Shown: positions 37,414 to 49,384, numbered from the stretch's first letter. The stretch is DNA of 64,000 bases from Primula veris (GCA_963682055.1 OY821744.1:22854967-22918966), one strand, 5' to 3'. Notes: generated from the sequence alone by a model not told the origin. Translations and numbers: made by a program.

Positions 37414-37595
37414 TTCAGATTACAATAAACAACCTATACCATAAAAAAACATAAAAATAAAAACAAAGTCACATGTTTTTACAAATATATATCAATAAAA
37501 ATACAATAATCAATAATCAATAATTAACCTGACAAACATAATTGTAGTGAGTGAGAGAAAAAGAGAGAGAGAAACATGTGAGTTGAAGAAATGAG

Positions 37596-37625
37596 CGGTG
37601 TGTGTGTGCGTGCGTGCGTGCGTGC
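37596..37625. repeat. (TG)n/(TGCG)n microsatellite
   Basis: GTGTGTGTGTGCGTGCGTGC followed by more GTGC units. Confidence 0.9.
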
Positions 37626-37629
37626 ATGA

Positions 37630-39146
37630 ACACTACTGGAGTATTTTTTTTATGAAAAAAACACAGGGGAAACAAGGCGCAAAACAAAAATATGGGTGGG
37701 AAAGCTAAAAAATATTATGGGGGAAACCAGATAGGAGGCCAAATTTATCAAAATATTTCAAAATTTTCATAAAGTCATGAAACTTTTTATTATAAAGCAT
37801 AATTCTTAAAGCATGTTTTTTTTTAATATATTCGCTAATAAAATTATTTATTCTTTATTTTCGTCTATATAGTCTTCATGCTAGTGCATTTAATAATCTC
37901 CATTTATCATCACCGAACAAATCCGATGAGCTTGCTAATTAAATTAATCATTGTTTATTTTGGGCGATTCGATAGTCTGATTCGGGATCGGAAGCGTTCA
38001 ATGGCGCCCAAGACCAATAAATTCCCCGTTTGTAATTCGGGTGCCCAATTCTTTCATCATGAAGTGTCTCCATGTCTTTCGATTCAACATTCGGTTGTTG
38101 AACACTCTTTATCCCCCTTGTTTGTTTTCTTTTTTTATCATTATCATTTTGTTATTTGCCCTTATGACAGTCTCGGATAAAAAATGTAACAAACTTGCAC
38201 AACCAATACAAATGGATCATACTTACGGTGCTTTGATTTTATGTTCACATCGACAATATTGTATCAACATGAACTTTACTCCCTTTTTAATTAGGACCAG
38301 ACTAGTTACGCTTAAACAAAATTGCTTCTTTTATGTGTTGTCTTGGTTACTTTAATCGAACAATGTCAATACTGTATAAGTCGTTTGATGATTAATTAAG
38401 TACAAACTATGACTACTGGTTATTTAGTTTCATCCAACCCCTAAATATGAATACAATGTAGATTTGTTTGAATGATGTATTAGAGTTGATTATGACTTTA
38501 TTAGTGTTGTCTTTATTGTACAAGTGAATTGAATCGTGGATTTGGTCATACTTTTAAAAGGATAACACATTTGGTCTTTATTTCTCGCATAGTAATAATT
38601 ATTATACCTACTACATACAACACATATAGTCTAAAAAAATCACGAATATAAAGAAATAGCAATAGAGGTGTAAACGGTCCGGATTTTAACGGATTATCCT
38701 CAAACCTAATGCAATCCAATAAGAACGGATCGAATATTTCTTTTGAATCTGAATCAAACCACTCGTAGTTGCAATCCAAACCAATAGATCAGTTTGGTTT
38801 GGTGGGGATTTGCAGACTTGACGATTTAAATCGGATTTGGATAGGGCTCGGATTTATGAAATAAGTGATCCCAACATCAAATCAAAACATCATAAAAAAA
38901 TTCCTAAACAAAAAGAAAAAGCCCAATTAGTCACTTCCAAAATTTCAATTAAATTTAATCTAAGACAAGTAATTACTTAAATTGCCATCGATATACTTTG
39001 TACAACCCCAAATTTTATTAAACATGTTGCATAATTAATTATCAAATATTTGATGTAAAAAAAGAAGAAGAAGATAACTATACACTTTAATATGATTTGA
39101 TAATTTGTTAAATATAGGTAAAGAAATATCTTTCAAGCCTTAGTAT
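37630..39146. other. CACTA interior, no gene recognised
   Basis: Open frames of about 100 codons at 37878-38180 and 38041-38355 match no family and overlap in different frames. A hAT-like TAGAGGTGTAAACGGTCCGG patch lies near 38664 and GGATAGGGCTCGG near 38838, hinting at another small non-autonomous element about 200 bases long. Confidence 0.4.
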
Positions 39147-39156
39147 GGATTATTGC

Positions 39157-39823
39157 GGAATAGGAACAGTTTTCTACCCTGTACTTTATCAAAAATTCAA
39201 ATTTCTCCCCTTTATTCCACTTTATTCATTTTAGTGCCCTGTACAATATCAATTAACTCAATTTTGTATCTCATCCGTCAATTCCTTCACAGAATGGACG
39301 ACACGTGTCTGATTAACTTCTGTTAACGACAAGGGTATTTTGGTCATTTATAACATAAATCCAATAAAAATAAATAAATAAAGATAAGAGACAGAATAAT
39401 ATATTCTTCTATATTCGGTTCATCCCCAATTCTTACCAAAAATAAACCCTAACTAATAAAAAACTCTTTCTTTCGCTTCGATTCATCCTCAATTCTTACC
39501 AAACATAAACCCTAACTAATAAAAACGTTTTCTCTCGCTTCGACAGAAGTTATAAATGACTTATGTATTATGTCCCTTTTTTTTATTTTGTTTTGTTTTT
39601 TTGTTTTTTTGTTGGACTTATGTTTAAATGATCAAAATATCATTGTCGTTAACAGAAGTTAGTCACGTGCATGCACGTGTTGTCCATTCTGTGAAGAAAT
39701 TGACGGATGAGATACAAAATTGAGAGGATTGATATTGTACATGGCCCTAAAATGAACAAATTGGAGTAAATGAGAGAAAATTGAATTTTTATTAAAGTAC
39801 AGGGTGGAAAACTGTCATATCCC
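39157..39823. mobile_element. Mutator-like MITE with ~200-base TIRs and target-site duplication
   Basis: The first about 205 bases (GGAATAGGAACAGTTTTC, CCCTGTACTTTA, ... TTCTGTTAACGACAA) recur inverted at the right end (TTGTCGTTAACAGAAG ... GAAAACTGTCATATCCC) with roughly 85% identity. The 10-base GGATTATTGC flanks both sides (39147-39156 and 39824-39833); Mutator-like elements usually make 9-11 base duplications. The centre holds two diverged units of TCATCC(C/T)CAATTCTTACCAAA. No coding capacity. Confidence 0.85.
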
Positions 39824-40235
39824 GGATTATTGCTTATTGAAAATTTATTGTATGAAAAAATCTATCAATAACATATCACAATATTTTAACTCCAATAAAC
39901 TTATGTTGCTAAAATCTGATACAAGTCGGTTGATATTTGCAATTAAAAATAAATATTTAACTATAGCAACGTATTTTTATGTTGCTAATTTTATGGGGAG
40001 GCCGTGTTGCTGAATTGTTTGTAGTTTTGTTGCTGATTTTACCATAAAAGATTGGCAACTTTTTTAGCAAAAAATTACGGTGTTGCTAAATTTAAGTTGC
40101 TAAAAAGTTCTTGATTTTATTGCTAAATATTTCCTGCAATTTATTTTGCTGTTTTGTTTGTGTCCTCTTGCTAATCAGCAATAGAATTTAACTCGTTCTT
40201 TTTCTGTATTGCTATCTGTTATATTTATTGTAGTA

Positions 40236-42495
40236 ATTTATTCACGAATGGTTCATTTAGCTTAATATTAAAAATATAAGTAGTGATAATGAAATAGTTC
40301 ATTTTATAAATATTCAGTCAATTTATAGATAAGTTATTCATTAAAAAGAAAATAATCTTATAAATATGTCTATCTAGGCATACGTACACAGTACACTTTA
40401 AATTGCTATTCTATCAAGATAATGTTCTAAAAAGCATAGGCGGTAGATCTCCTAGGAATATTAAGCGTGATTAAACAGATTAGCCGGTGATTACGTGGAA
40501 TAAGACGGGATTAGACGCTAGGTGATCAATTTCCGCTTAAGACCTGTCTTGTACCGTTTAGAACATTGATACTACCCGTTTGTTTAATCACTAAAATATA
40601 TAACAGTTCGATAATATATATATATATATATATATATGGGGAAGGATCCATACACACATAAAAAAAACACATTATCTTTACACATCAATCACAACCCTCT
40701 ATTTATTTACTCGAAACTTGACGAACCGAACGGAGTTGTGATCGTTGTTGTTTCATTTATGAAACGAACAGTAAGTTCTTGTTCGTTATCAATTCATTCA
40801 TAAATTAAGGAACACGAACTAAACTCTTAATTAAACAAACATGTTCTTTTTACGAACTGTTCACTTCGCCCCAATTAGGTATTACTAGGGAATTCACAAA
40901 CTGATAACTATGTTACTCAAGTAAGGCGGATCCAGTCCACTTAAATGTTTTAGTTAAGGACTTTAGTATGTTTATAACGAGAGTGAGAACTTGTGAATAG
41001 TAAAACGTGACAGATTTATTATTCTTTGAAAACTTTGTTCAATGTTGAGATGTGAGGAAAAGATTGGATAAGATTCGATATTTAAGACCGGATGAACTTA
41101 ACTGATTAAATCTTTTGGTTGTTTTGCTTCTTTTGGATATTCCCAACTTAGGATCATTTAAGTGATTAAGCAACTTTTCAACTACTCCATTTGGACTTAG
41201 AGGGGTCAATTGACCTACCGAAATCTACCTAAAAGAGGTATAAAAAATCAGGATCATCATTTTTAAGGAAAATCCATGCGATGGGCAATCTTTAAGAAGT
41301 TTATTAAATTTATACCACGCTTCGTGATATGTTTCATAAGGTTATGAATGAAGTTTTGAATTTGGTTATGAGTAGGATGTGTTAGGGTCGGGACCCGGCC
41401 CATGAAGCTCGATACATGTCCCGACCCGAGTATTTTTTTTAGAGGAAAAAAATCCTGACCCCGACCCGAGTATTCTACCCCGACATGAGTCTCCCGACAT
41501 ATTTTATTTATTTATCGACAAGTTCATTTTTATTAAAAAATTTCATTCGAGAAGTAATAAATTTTTTTAATGTTGTCTAAACATCTTACTTACATGAATT
41601 ATAATTATATTTTTGATAGCAACACTACTAATGAATGCAAAAAAAGATTACTATTTAGTAAAAATAGATTGGTAAAACTAACAAATAATTTAGTGAAATA
41701 ATAAAATAATTTAAATTAAATAGGTTTTTTTATTAGATTCTTTTATTATTTAGTTTTATTCACACAAGTAACAACAATAATATTAAATGAGAGACATTAT
41801 CATTATAACTTTTATAGTTGGTAAATATTCATCATCTATTTTTTTAATATTTTTTTTAAAAATAACAAAGTCGATTTTAATTTAAGTATATTTTTAAATT
41901 TAATAGTATCTTATATTCAAAAGTACGAATCTATAAATTATGATACTTACGTAACATACATGATCCCTATGAACAAAGTAAATATTGATTATTATTTATT
42001 AACTTCATCTATTGAAATAACAATTTAGTATATTCTCAATTGCATAGTTGTTCTTTTAAAAAAAGTTTATATGTTATTTTAGTAAAACTAAAGTTATCAA
42101 AATAAATATTTAATATAACTATTAACATGTTTAATTCAATTAACTTATAAATAAAGTTCCAACATAATGTTTAAAAATCGGGTCGGGTCAGGACACCCGT
42201 TGGGATTCATCCATACACCTGATACTATTCCTATCCCGAACGTACTCGATTCGGGACAAATCCTAACTTTTTCGGGAAGGGACAACTTCGAGTCGGGACA
42301 AAATCGGGTCAGGAGCAGGACGAGTGTCGGGATTTAGAGATTTTTTCCTAGTTACAAGTATCGGATAAACGAGAAGTTGTGTAGTATTACTTAAGGAAGC
42401 AGTCTACCGTACCACTCCAAGTGTTGATCAAGTTTTTGTACCATAACAAGGAATTTTTTTTTGTAGGGAAAAGCGGAAGAATTTGAGCTGTATCC
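40236..42495. other. Intergenic DNA, no gene recognised
   Basis: A (TA)n tract at 40613-40637, then AT-rich sequence. Two GC-rich blocks built on GTCGGGACCCGG and GGGTCGGGTCAGGA (41385-41500 and 42178-42340) flank a 680-base AT-rich centre, which looks like a non-autonomous hAT-type element of about 960 bases. Its ends are not resolved. Confidence 0.45.
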
Positions 42496-42772
42496 TGATA
42501 TACAACAGATATATTACAATTGATTTTAGCCAAAGAACGGTAATTAAATCGGAATTGAATGGTAATAACGAAAATAAACTGATTTTATTTTATGGATAAA
42601 AACTTACATTAACACACTATTTATACTAAACAGAAAATATTTGAAACTTAGGGTTGTTAAGAGCAGTTTATTAACTGCTACTATACTAATCGTAGGATTT
42701 GGAAACGTGGCATGATCCAGACATAACTCTTTAATCTGATCTAATGGGTGAAATCATATTATACATAACTCT
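42496..42772 (-). repeat. 3' LTR of the old gypsy element
   Basis: Starts on plus TGATATACAACAG and ends near CATAACTCT. Aligns along its length with 53799-54080, with many substitutions and small indels. Confidence 0.8.
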
Positions 42773-42849
42773 TTAAGTTGTGTAGAATCTCTTGTTTGGT
42801 ATCCTACGATCTTTAATTTCTGGTATAGCTTCATTAGGAATCAAGTAGT

Positions 42850-43326
42850 CGTTAAAATATATATATATATATGGCCTAGTGTCATATATGTTAAATAAAT
42901 AGTGATTTGGATAATTATCAAGTTTATTAATCTTATTGGTTAAATAATTAATTAAAGATAAATTAAAGCAGTTAGTATTAGATAAGAATTAAAGTTAATA
43001 TTAAACTAATACTAGCACTTATCACGTTGATGGAACGTAAGAAGTGGGGGAGACTGTTATTCGTTCCCTCTCTCTACCTATAAAATAGTAGCAATAGTAT
43101 TATATTTTCACCATCAAATAATATACAGAGAAATATATATAATAGTACTCATTATTAAGGAAGGGCTAAGAGAGAGAAAACCGTATCTCATAAAAGCTTA
43201 AGCAACAAACTACAATAGCTCAAGGTAAGTATTCAATCATCTTTGTTCGTATTGTTATGAAAATTATGAAGTTAACGATCCATGTTCCTTTAAATTAATC
43301 TAAAGGTTTATAGAATATGTTTTACA
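42850..43326 (+). repeat. 5' LTR of the copia element
   Basis: Starts CGTTAAAATAT (the first T of TG has become C; the TSD fixes the edge) and ends GTTTTACA. TATA box TATAAAA at 43079-43085. About 130 bases downstream of it are the former gag start (now ATA, 43215-43217) and an intact 5' splice site GTAAGT at 43225. Confidence 0.93.
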
Positions 43327-43328
43327 TG

Positions 43329-43340
43329 TGGTATCAGAGC
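43329..43340 (+). other. Primer-binding site of the copia element
   Basis: TGGTATCAGAGC, two bases after the 5' LTR, complementary to plant initiator Met tRNA. It lies inside the proposed leader intron. Confidence 0.93.
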
Positions 43341-44348
43341 ATGGTTTAAAAACTCATAATTTTCCAATCAATAAATTGTATAAACCCTAGAATTTAACTG
43401 TCAAAGTTTAGATTCAAATTATATTCCGCTGCTAATGTTTATTATGGCTCAAGCATGTACGTTTAAATTATTGTTGTTTACGTTACCTGTTATATTAACA
43501 CAACCGTATATATATTTATTCGGTTAGATTTGTCTAAATGTTTAATTTGCATGCTATGACCATTCATGATTTGTAAAGGAGAACAAAAATAAATTACAAT
43601 ATGACTTTAATAGTTTAATTTTGGGGAATATAATCAACTCATAGATACATGTCACGTATGTGTAATTGTCTAATAGATTAACTATAGTTTACATAATATG
43701 TGTTGGCATCGTACTGAATCTCAAGTAAATAAATTTATCTACGTTGTGTACTCAACTGATTATAACTCTTGTCATTTAGTTATCAAATCATAGTGTTCTA
43801 ATTTTTAAGTAAATGTTAGTAATTGTTATCACATATTGCATATGTTCATGTAATATGTTAAGGCCGTAAACTATTATGATATTTATGTACAAAAGTATTG
43901 AATAAAACAAAATATTAAGTTAGATGTATAATATGACAGCATTGTAAAAGAACAATTTTGGACGTTAGTAATATACCTAGATACTTGTATATGATTTTGA
44001 TTGAGAAAGTCAATTACTTACAATTAATGACCTAACTATATGATGTTGTGTACATAAAGGTTAACTTGTATAAAGAACATGATTCTAATAATCTAGTTGT
44101 TAGGCCATTCTAAGAAAAATAAGTGACTTTAAAAATTAAACTTGTTTGACAGACATGTAGTATACATATATATTTCATTATTTAGAGTTTACAGTTCTGA
44201 CTTAGATTTGTATGTGAGGTCAAATTTTCATATAAATACAATGGAAATTGTATACTGGAACAAATTTTCAAAGGAGAATGAAAGTTGTTATTGTTTTTAT
44301 TTTCTTATCATAAGTTCACATACTGTAACTTATGTTCTAAATAATGTT

Positions 44349-44482
44349 TACACAGTAGCCATGTACATGGAAACCCTCATGCATAAATCTCACAAGTATG
44401 TTTGAATATGAAATTATTTTGGTACACGGTAGCCGTGCACATATAAACCCTCATGCATAAATCTCACTAGTATGTTTGAAAA
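44349..44482 (+). repeat. Diverged tandem duplication in the copia leader intron
   Basis: Two units of about 60-70 bases containing CAGTAGCC(A/G)TG(T/C)ACAT and AACCCTCATGCATAAATCTC. Confidence 0.8.
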
Positions 44483-44862
44483 CATATAGAATCAAGATAA
44501 GTAATTGAACTGTTTTACATGATTTTTTCAAACTGTCAGATATGAGTATGTTTATATTTTGTGAAAAAACTTTTACAGTAAAATTTTGTATCGTTAGTCA
44601 CCAAACTCCAAAAGTTTTAAAATCTTAAGTTGTGTAAGTAAATTTACCCATTAGGATGCTTATAAATTATACAATGGTAAATGAAAGTTCATTGTTATAA
44701 TATAAGATAATTATAATCACCCAAAGGTGGATTTGCCAAATTTATAACTAATGGACGTAATAGTTGGTGACCAATATACTATTCTATTCAAAATTTACAT
44801 CCAAAGATGTTAAATATGTCTAATTAGTGTATATGATTGCCAAATTATAGATTATTTTAGCA

Positions 44863-45018
44863 TCATTAAAATTAGCGTTATATGTCTTTGTATCACCCAA
44901 AGGAGGACAATGATATATAGTTTATGTTTATTTATTTGAATCATTAAAATTAGCGTTATATGTCTTTGTATCACCCAAATGAGGACAATGATATATAGTT
45001 TATGTTTATCTATTTGAA
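44863..45018 (+). repeat. 78-base tandem duplication in the copia leader intron
   Basis: Copies 44863-44940 and 44941-45018 (TCATTAAAATTAGCG start) differ at about two positions. They lie 45-70 bases upstream of the proposed 3' splice site. Confidence 0.9.
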
Positions 45019-45086
45019 TATGTTTTATGCATTTTAAATTTATAAATTAAAGTACTAATAAACGACTATTGTATCAATTTTTGCAG

Positions 45087-46090
45087 TACCTGTTCCCGTT
45101 GCTCTACATTCGCATGCTTCGTCGGTACCCGTGTTCAATGGGCTTAATTTCTCTGATTGGTGTGGACAAATTCAATTTCAGTTAGGTGTTTTGGATCTTA
45201 ATTTGTCACTTCAATCAGAAAAACCGGATGCTATTACTGATACTAGCACCGATGATGAAAGGACTTTCCATGAAACTTGGGAAAGGTCAAACAGACTTAG
45301 CCTAATATTTATGCGGATGAGTGTAGCAAACAACATTAAGTCAACACTTCCAAAAGCTGATACTGCTAAGGAATTTATGAAAAATGTTGAAGAGCGTTCT
45401 CAAACTGCAGATAAATCTGTTGCAGGGACATTAATGACTACCTTAACCAACATGAAATATGATGGTTCTCGTAGCATGTATGATCATGTCACTGAGATGC
45501 AAGATGTTGGAGCAAAAATTACAGGCTTGGGGATAAACTTGGATGAAAGATTTCTAATGCAGTTTATTATTAACTCACTACCTCCTGAATATAGCACATT
45601 CCAGATGAATTATAACACAATGAAAGACAAATGGAATGTGCATGAACTCGAAAGTATGTTAGTTTCTGAGGAAATGTATGTTAGTTTCTGAGGAAATGAG
45701 GCTTAAGAATAAAGAAAAACATTTAGTTAATCTCGCAAGTAACCAAGGAGCAAGAAAGAAGTTTGGTAAAAAGGCAGAAAATGGGAAGAAGGGACTACAT
45801 AAAGTGAATAGTTCCTCTTTCCAAATCCGCAAGAAAGAGCAAAATGATGTAAAGTGCCACTTTTGTGGAAAACCCGGATATTTCAAGAATGTTTGCCTGA
45901 AACGTAAGGCATGGTTTGAAAAGAAAGGTAATTTTAAAGCTTTAGTATGTTTTGAAGAAAATTTAACTGAAGTTCCTTTTAATACTTGGTGGATTGACTC
46001 TGGTTCTACTGTCCATGTTTCCAATACTATGCAGGGATTTCTTACAACCATAACCACAAGTCCAAATGAGAGGTTTATTTACATGGGAAT
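45087..46090 (+). pseudogene. copia gag and protease start, frameshifted
   Basis: The frame opens at the proposed splice acceptor and carries a copia-type gag (VFNGLNFSDWCGQIQF; TFHETWERSNRLSLIF; INSLPPEYSTFQMNYNT). A 22-base tandem duplication (45655-45676 and 45677-45698) shifts the frame at its end. The next frame holds a zinc knuckle reading CHFCGKPGYFKNVC, in which the His of CX2CX4HX4C is Tyr, and the protease motif WWIDSGSTVHV. A one-base deletion near 46088 breaks the frame again. Confidence 0.85.
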
Positions 46091-49074
46091 CGTGTGAAGG
46101 CTCCAGTTGAATCTATTGGAACTTATCGTTTAATTTTAGCTACTGGAAGTCATTTGGATTTGTTTCAAACTTTTTACGTACCTTCTTATTCTCACAATTT
46201 GATTTCACTGTCTTGTTTGGATTCTGTTGGATTTTCTTTTAAATTTGAGAATAAAAGTTTTAGTTTGTTTAAAAATAATTATTTTATTGGTTCAGGTATT
46301 CTTTTTGATGGTTTATATAAACTAAAACTTGATAATATTTTTGCGGAAAGTCTTTTAAGCTGGCATTATAATGTTGGAACTAAACGTGGTTTAGTAGATG
46401 AAAGTTCTGCTTATTTGTGGCATAAACGTTTGGGTCATATTTTCAAAAAAAAACTTTCAAGGTTGGTAAAGAATGAAATTTTACCGAATTTGGATTTTAC
46501 CGATCTTGGTATTTGTGTTGAATGTATAAAAGGGAAACAAACAAAACACACAAAAAAAGGAGCCACAAGAAGCACACAACTTCTTGAAATAATACACACT
46601 GATATTTGTGGGCCTTTTAATGTTCCATCTTTTGGTGGAGAAAAGTATTTTATTACCTTTATAGATGATTTTTCATGTTATGGATATATTTACTTATTGC
46701 ATGAAAAATCTCAATCAGTGAATGCCCTAGAAATATTTATTAATGAGGTTGAAAGGCAATTAGACTTAAAAGTGAAAATTTTAAGATCTGCTAGAGGTGG
46801 TGAATATTATGGAAAATACAATGAAAGTGGACAATGTCCAGGTCAATTCGCTAAATTTCTTAAAAAGCGTGGAATTTGTGCGCAATACACAATGCCAGGT
46901 ACACCACAACAAAATGGTGTAGCTGAAAGGCGTAATCGTACTTTATTGGAAATGGTTAGAAGTATGCTATCTAACTCATCTTTACCCATTTCATTGTGGA
47001 TGCATGCCTTAAAAACTGCCATGTACTTGTTAAATAGGGTTCCTAGTAAAGCAGTTCCTAAAACTCCTTTTAAGTTATGGACTGGTAGGAAACCTAGTTT
47101 ATGGCACCTGCATGTTTGGGGTTGCCCGGCAAAAGTAAGGATTTATAATCCACAAGAAAAGAAATTGGATTCAAGAACGATCAGTGGTTTTTTCATTGGT
47201 TATCCAGAAAAGTCTAAAGGGTATAGATTTTATTGTCCTAGCCATAGTACAAGAATTGTTGAAACTGGAAATGCTAGGTTTCTTGAAAATGGTGAAGTTA
47301 ATGGGAGTTTGGAACCACGAAAAATGGAGCTTCAAGAAGTTGGGGTGGAAATACATTTACCTTTAACTTCTTGTAAGACTATTTTTCCTTCTTTTGTTGG
47401 ACAGTTGAACAATGGACAAGAACAAATTAATGATCCAACTATCCTGAATGAGCATAATATCAATGAACCTATAGTTGATGAACCACAAGAAGTAGAATTA
47501 AGAAGGTCTCAACGACCAAGAAAATCTGCTATTTCTGATGATTATGTGGTCTATCTAAATGAAGCAGATTTTGATCTGTGAATCGATGAAGATCCAGTTT
47601 CATTATCACAAGCCATCGAAAGTGTTAATTCTGCGAAATGGTTAAATGCCATGGAAGATGAGTTAAAATCAATGGAACAAAATGAAGTTTGGGATCTCAT
47701 CGAATTGCCTAAAGGATGTAAAAGGGTCGGGTGTAAATGGGTCTTTAAGACCAAACGTGACTCTCTTGGCAATATCGAACGACATAAAGCCAGACTTGTT
47801 GCTAAAGGTTTTACTCAAAAAAATAGAATTGACTACACATAGACTTTTTCACCCGTCTCTAGAAAAGATTCGTTAAGAATTATTATGGCATTGGTTGCTC
47901 ATTACGATTTAGAGTTACACCAAATGGATGTGAAAACCGCCTTTCTAAATGGGAATTTAGAAGAAGAAGTCTATATGACTCAACCAGAAGGTTTTTCCAT
48001 TAAAGAAAAGGAAAACATGGTGTGTAAACTTAAGAAGTTGATATACTGACTTAAACAAGCTTCCCGCCAATGGTATTTTAAGTTTAATGATACCATTATT
48101 TCTTTTGGATTTAAAGAAAACATTGTTGTTATATGAGACCAAGAAATTTTTCTCCAAAAACTTTGAAATGAAAGATATGGGTGAGGCAACCTATGTGATC
48201 GGGATAGAGATATCACGGGATAGATCACAAGGAATGTTAGGTTTGTCTCAAAAGACATATATTAATCAATTTTTGGAGAGATTCAGAATGGAAAAGTGCT
48301 CATCAAGTGTTGCTCCAATTCAGAAAGGGGATAAGTTTAGTCTTATGCAATCTTTTAAAAATGAAATGGAACGCAAACAAATAGAAGGAATTTCTTATGC
48401 ATCAGTTATATGGAGTTTAATGTATGCTCAAACTTGTACTAGGCCAGACATCAGTTTTGCTGTTGGAATGCTTGGCCGGTATCAAAGTAATCCGGGAATG
48501 GATCATTGGAAAGCTGCAAAAAAAATATTGAGATATTTGCAGGGCACAAAGGACCATATGCTCACTTATCGAAGATCTAAGGATCTTGAAGTGATTGTGT
48601 TATTCAGATTCAGACTTTTCCGGTTGTGTTGATTCAAGAAAATCAACGTCGGGTTATTTGTTCCTATTAGCTGGAGGAGCAATTTCATGGAAGAGTGCAA
48701 AGCAATCTACAATTGCTACATCCACTATGGAAGCTGAATTTGTGGCTTGTTATGAAGCCGCAATTCTAGGAAATTGGCTGCAAAACTCTATTATAGGACT
48801 TGGTGTAGTCGACAGTATTGCCAAGCCGCTAAAAATTTATTGTGATAATTCGGCAGCAGCCTTCTTTTCAAAGAACGACAAGTTATCTAAGGGTGCAAAA
48901 CATATGGATTTAAAATATCTTGTCGTTAAAGAAGATGTTCAGAAACAAAAGGTGTCAAATGTACATATTAGTACTAAACTTATGATCGTGGATCCGATGA
49001 CTAAAGAATTGTCACCTAAGACTTTTATCGAGCATGTCGAGAGGATGGGCATCACTGAAAATATTAATGTTTAG
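46091..49074 (+). pseudogene. copia pol: integrase, reverse transcriptase, RNase H, inactive
   Basis: Integrase (46094-47581): [10 protein letters not shown] zinc region, HTDICGPF (first Asp), then RSARGGEYY, where the second catalytic Asp is Ala (46790-46792), and [11 protein letters not shown] (Glu kept). Stops follow at 47579-47581, 47840-47842 and 48047-48049. Reverse transcriptase begins EVWDLIELPKGCKRVGCKW and MDVKTAFLNG. The block that should hold YVDD is deleted near 48115-48130, where sequence jumps from FGFKENIV-like to LLLYETKKFFSKNFEMKD. A frameshift near 48595 precedes the RNase H part (SDSDFSGCVDSRKSTSGY, STMEAEFVA, YCDNSAAAFFS), which ends at 49074. Without YVDD and the integrase Asp it cannot act. 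Confidence 0.9.
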
Positions 49075-49373
49075 TTTAAAAGATTTAAGTTTGACACTTT
49101 GAGCTTATTTATGTATTGTTTCTGAAAATAATAATATAATGTTTTATTGCTTTTGTATATACATAATGTTAAACATGATTTGATTTGTTTTCTTTTATAG
49201 ATCTTGTTAAGTACACGGCCAATATTGTGGTACTTGGAAGAGATTGTGTTGTTATATAATGCAAAATTGTCATGACTCATATTAGTTTATACTTAATAAT
49301 GATTTTAATGACGTGACCAATATGTAAATTATTTTATCAAACCATAAAGACTAAATTAAACTGCCACAAGGCC

Positions 49374-49384
49374 AAGTGGGAGAA
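49374..49384 (+). other. Polypurine tract of the copia element
   Basis: AAGTGGGAGAA directly precedes the 3' LTR, as in most plant copia elements. Confidence 0.85.

Larger units (their letters stand above)
28896..40235. mobile_element. Probable non-autonomous CACTA (En/Spm) element with nested insertions
   Basis: The left end starts CACTATAAGATAATTG. The right end, read as reverse complement, starts TACTACAATAAATATAAC. Both are followed inward by dense subterminal copies of GTTGC/GCAAC (about eight at 28930-29300, seven at 39965-40110), as typical for CACTA ends. The 3-base flanks are TTT and ATT, not a perfect TSD. Minus the nested gypsy element the length is about 5.4 kb. No TNP2-type transposase was found. 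A 96-codon acidic minus-strand frame at 29665-29955 (ending EDMAEDDLNDPDD) may be a leftover of an element gene, but I do not recognise it. Confidence 0.5.
43225..45086 (+). other. Proposed LTR-to-gag leader intron of the copia element
   Basis: A 5' splice site AAG|GTAAGT sits in the 5' LTR (43225), preceded by ATGGCTCAAG (ATA in this LTR, ATG in the 3' LTR). A 3' site with T-rich tract, TCAATTTTTGCAG|TACC, ends at 45086. Joining them makes the codon G|TA and continues in the gag frame, giving MAQVPVPVALHSH ahead of the gag domain. The 1,862-base interior is AT-rich, full of stops, and contains the end of the LTR, the primer-binding site and tandem duplications. No gene is seen in it. Splicing is inferred, not observed. 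Confidence 0.7.

Noticed and set aside
44142..44405. 87-codon open frame between the copia PBS and gag
   Set aside because: Lies in the proposed leader intron, AT-driven composition, contains part of a tandem duplication and no retroelement motif.
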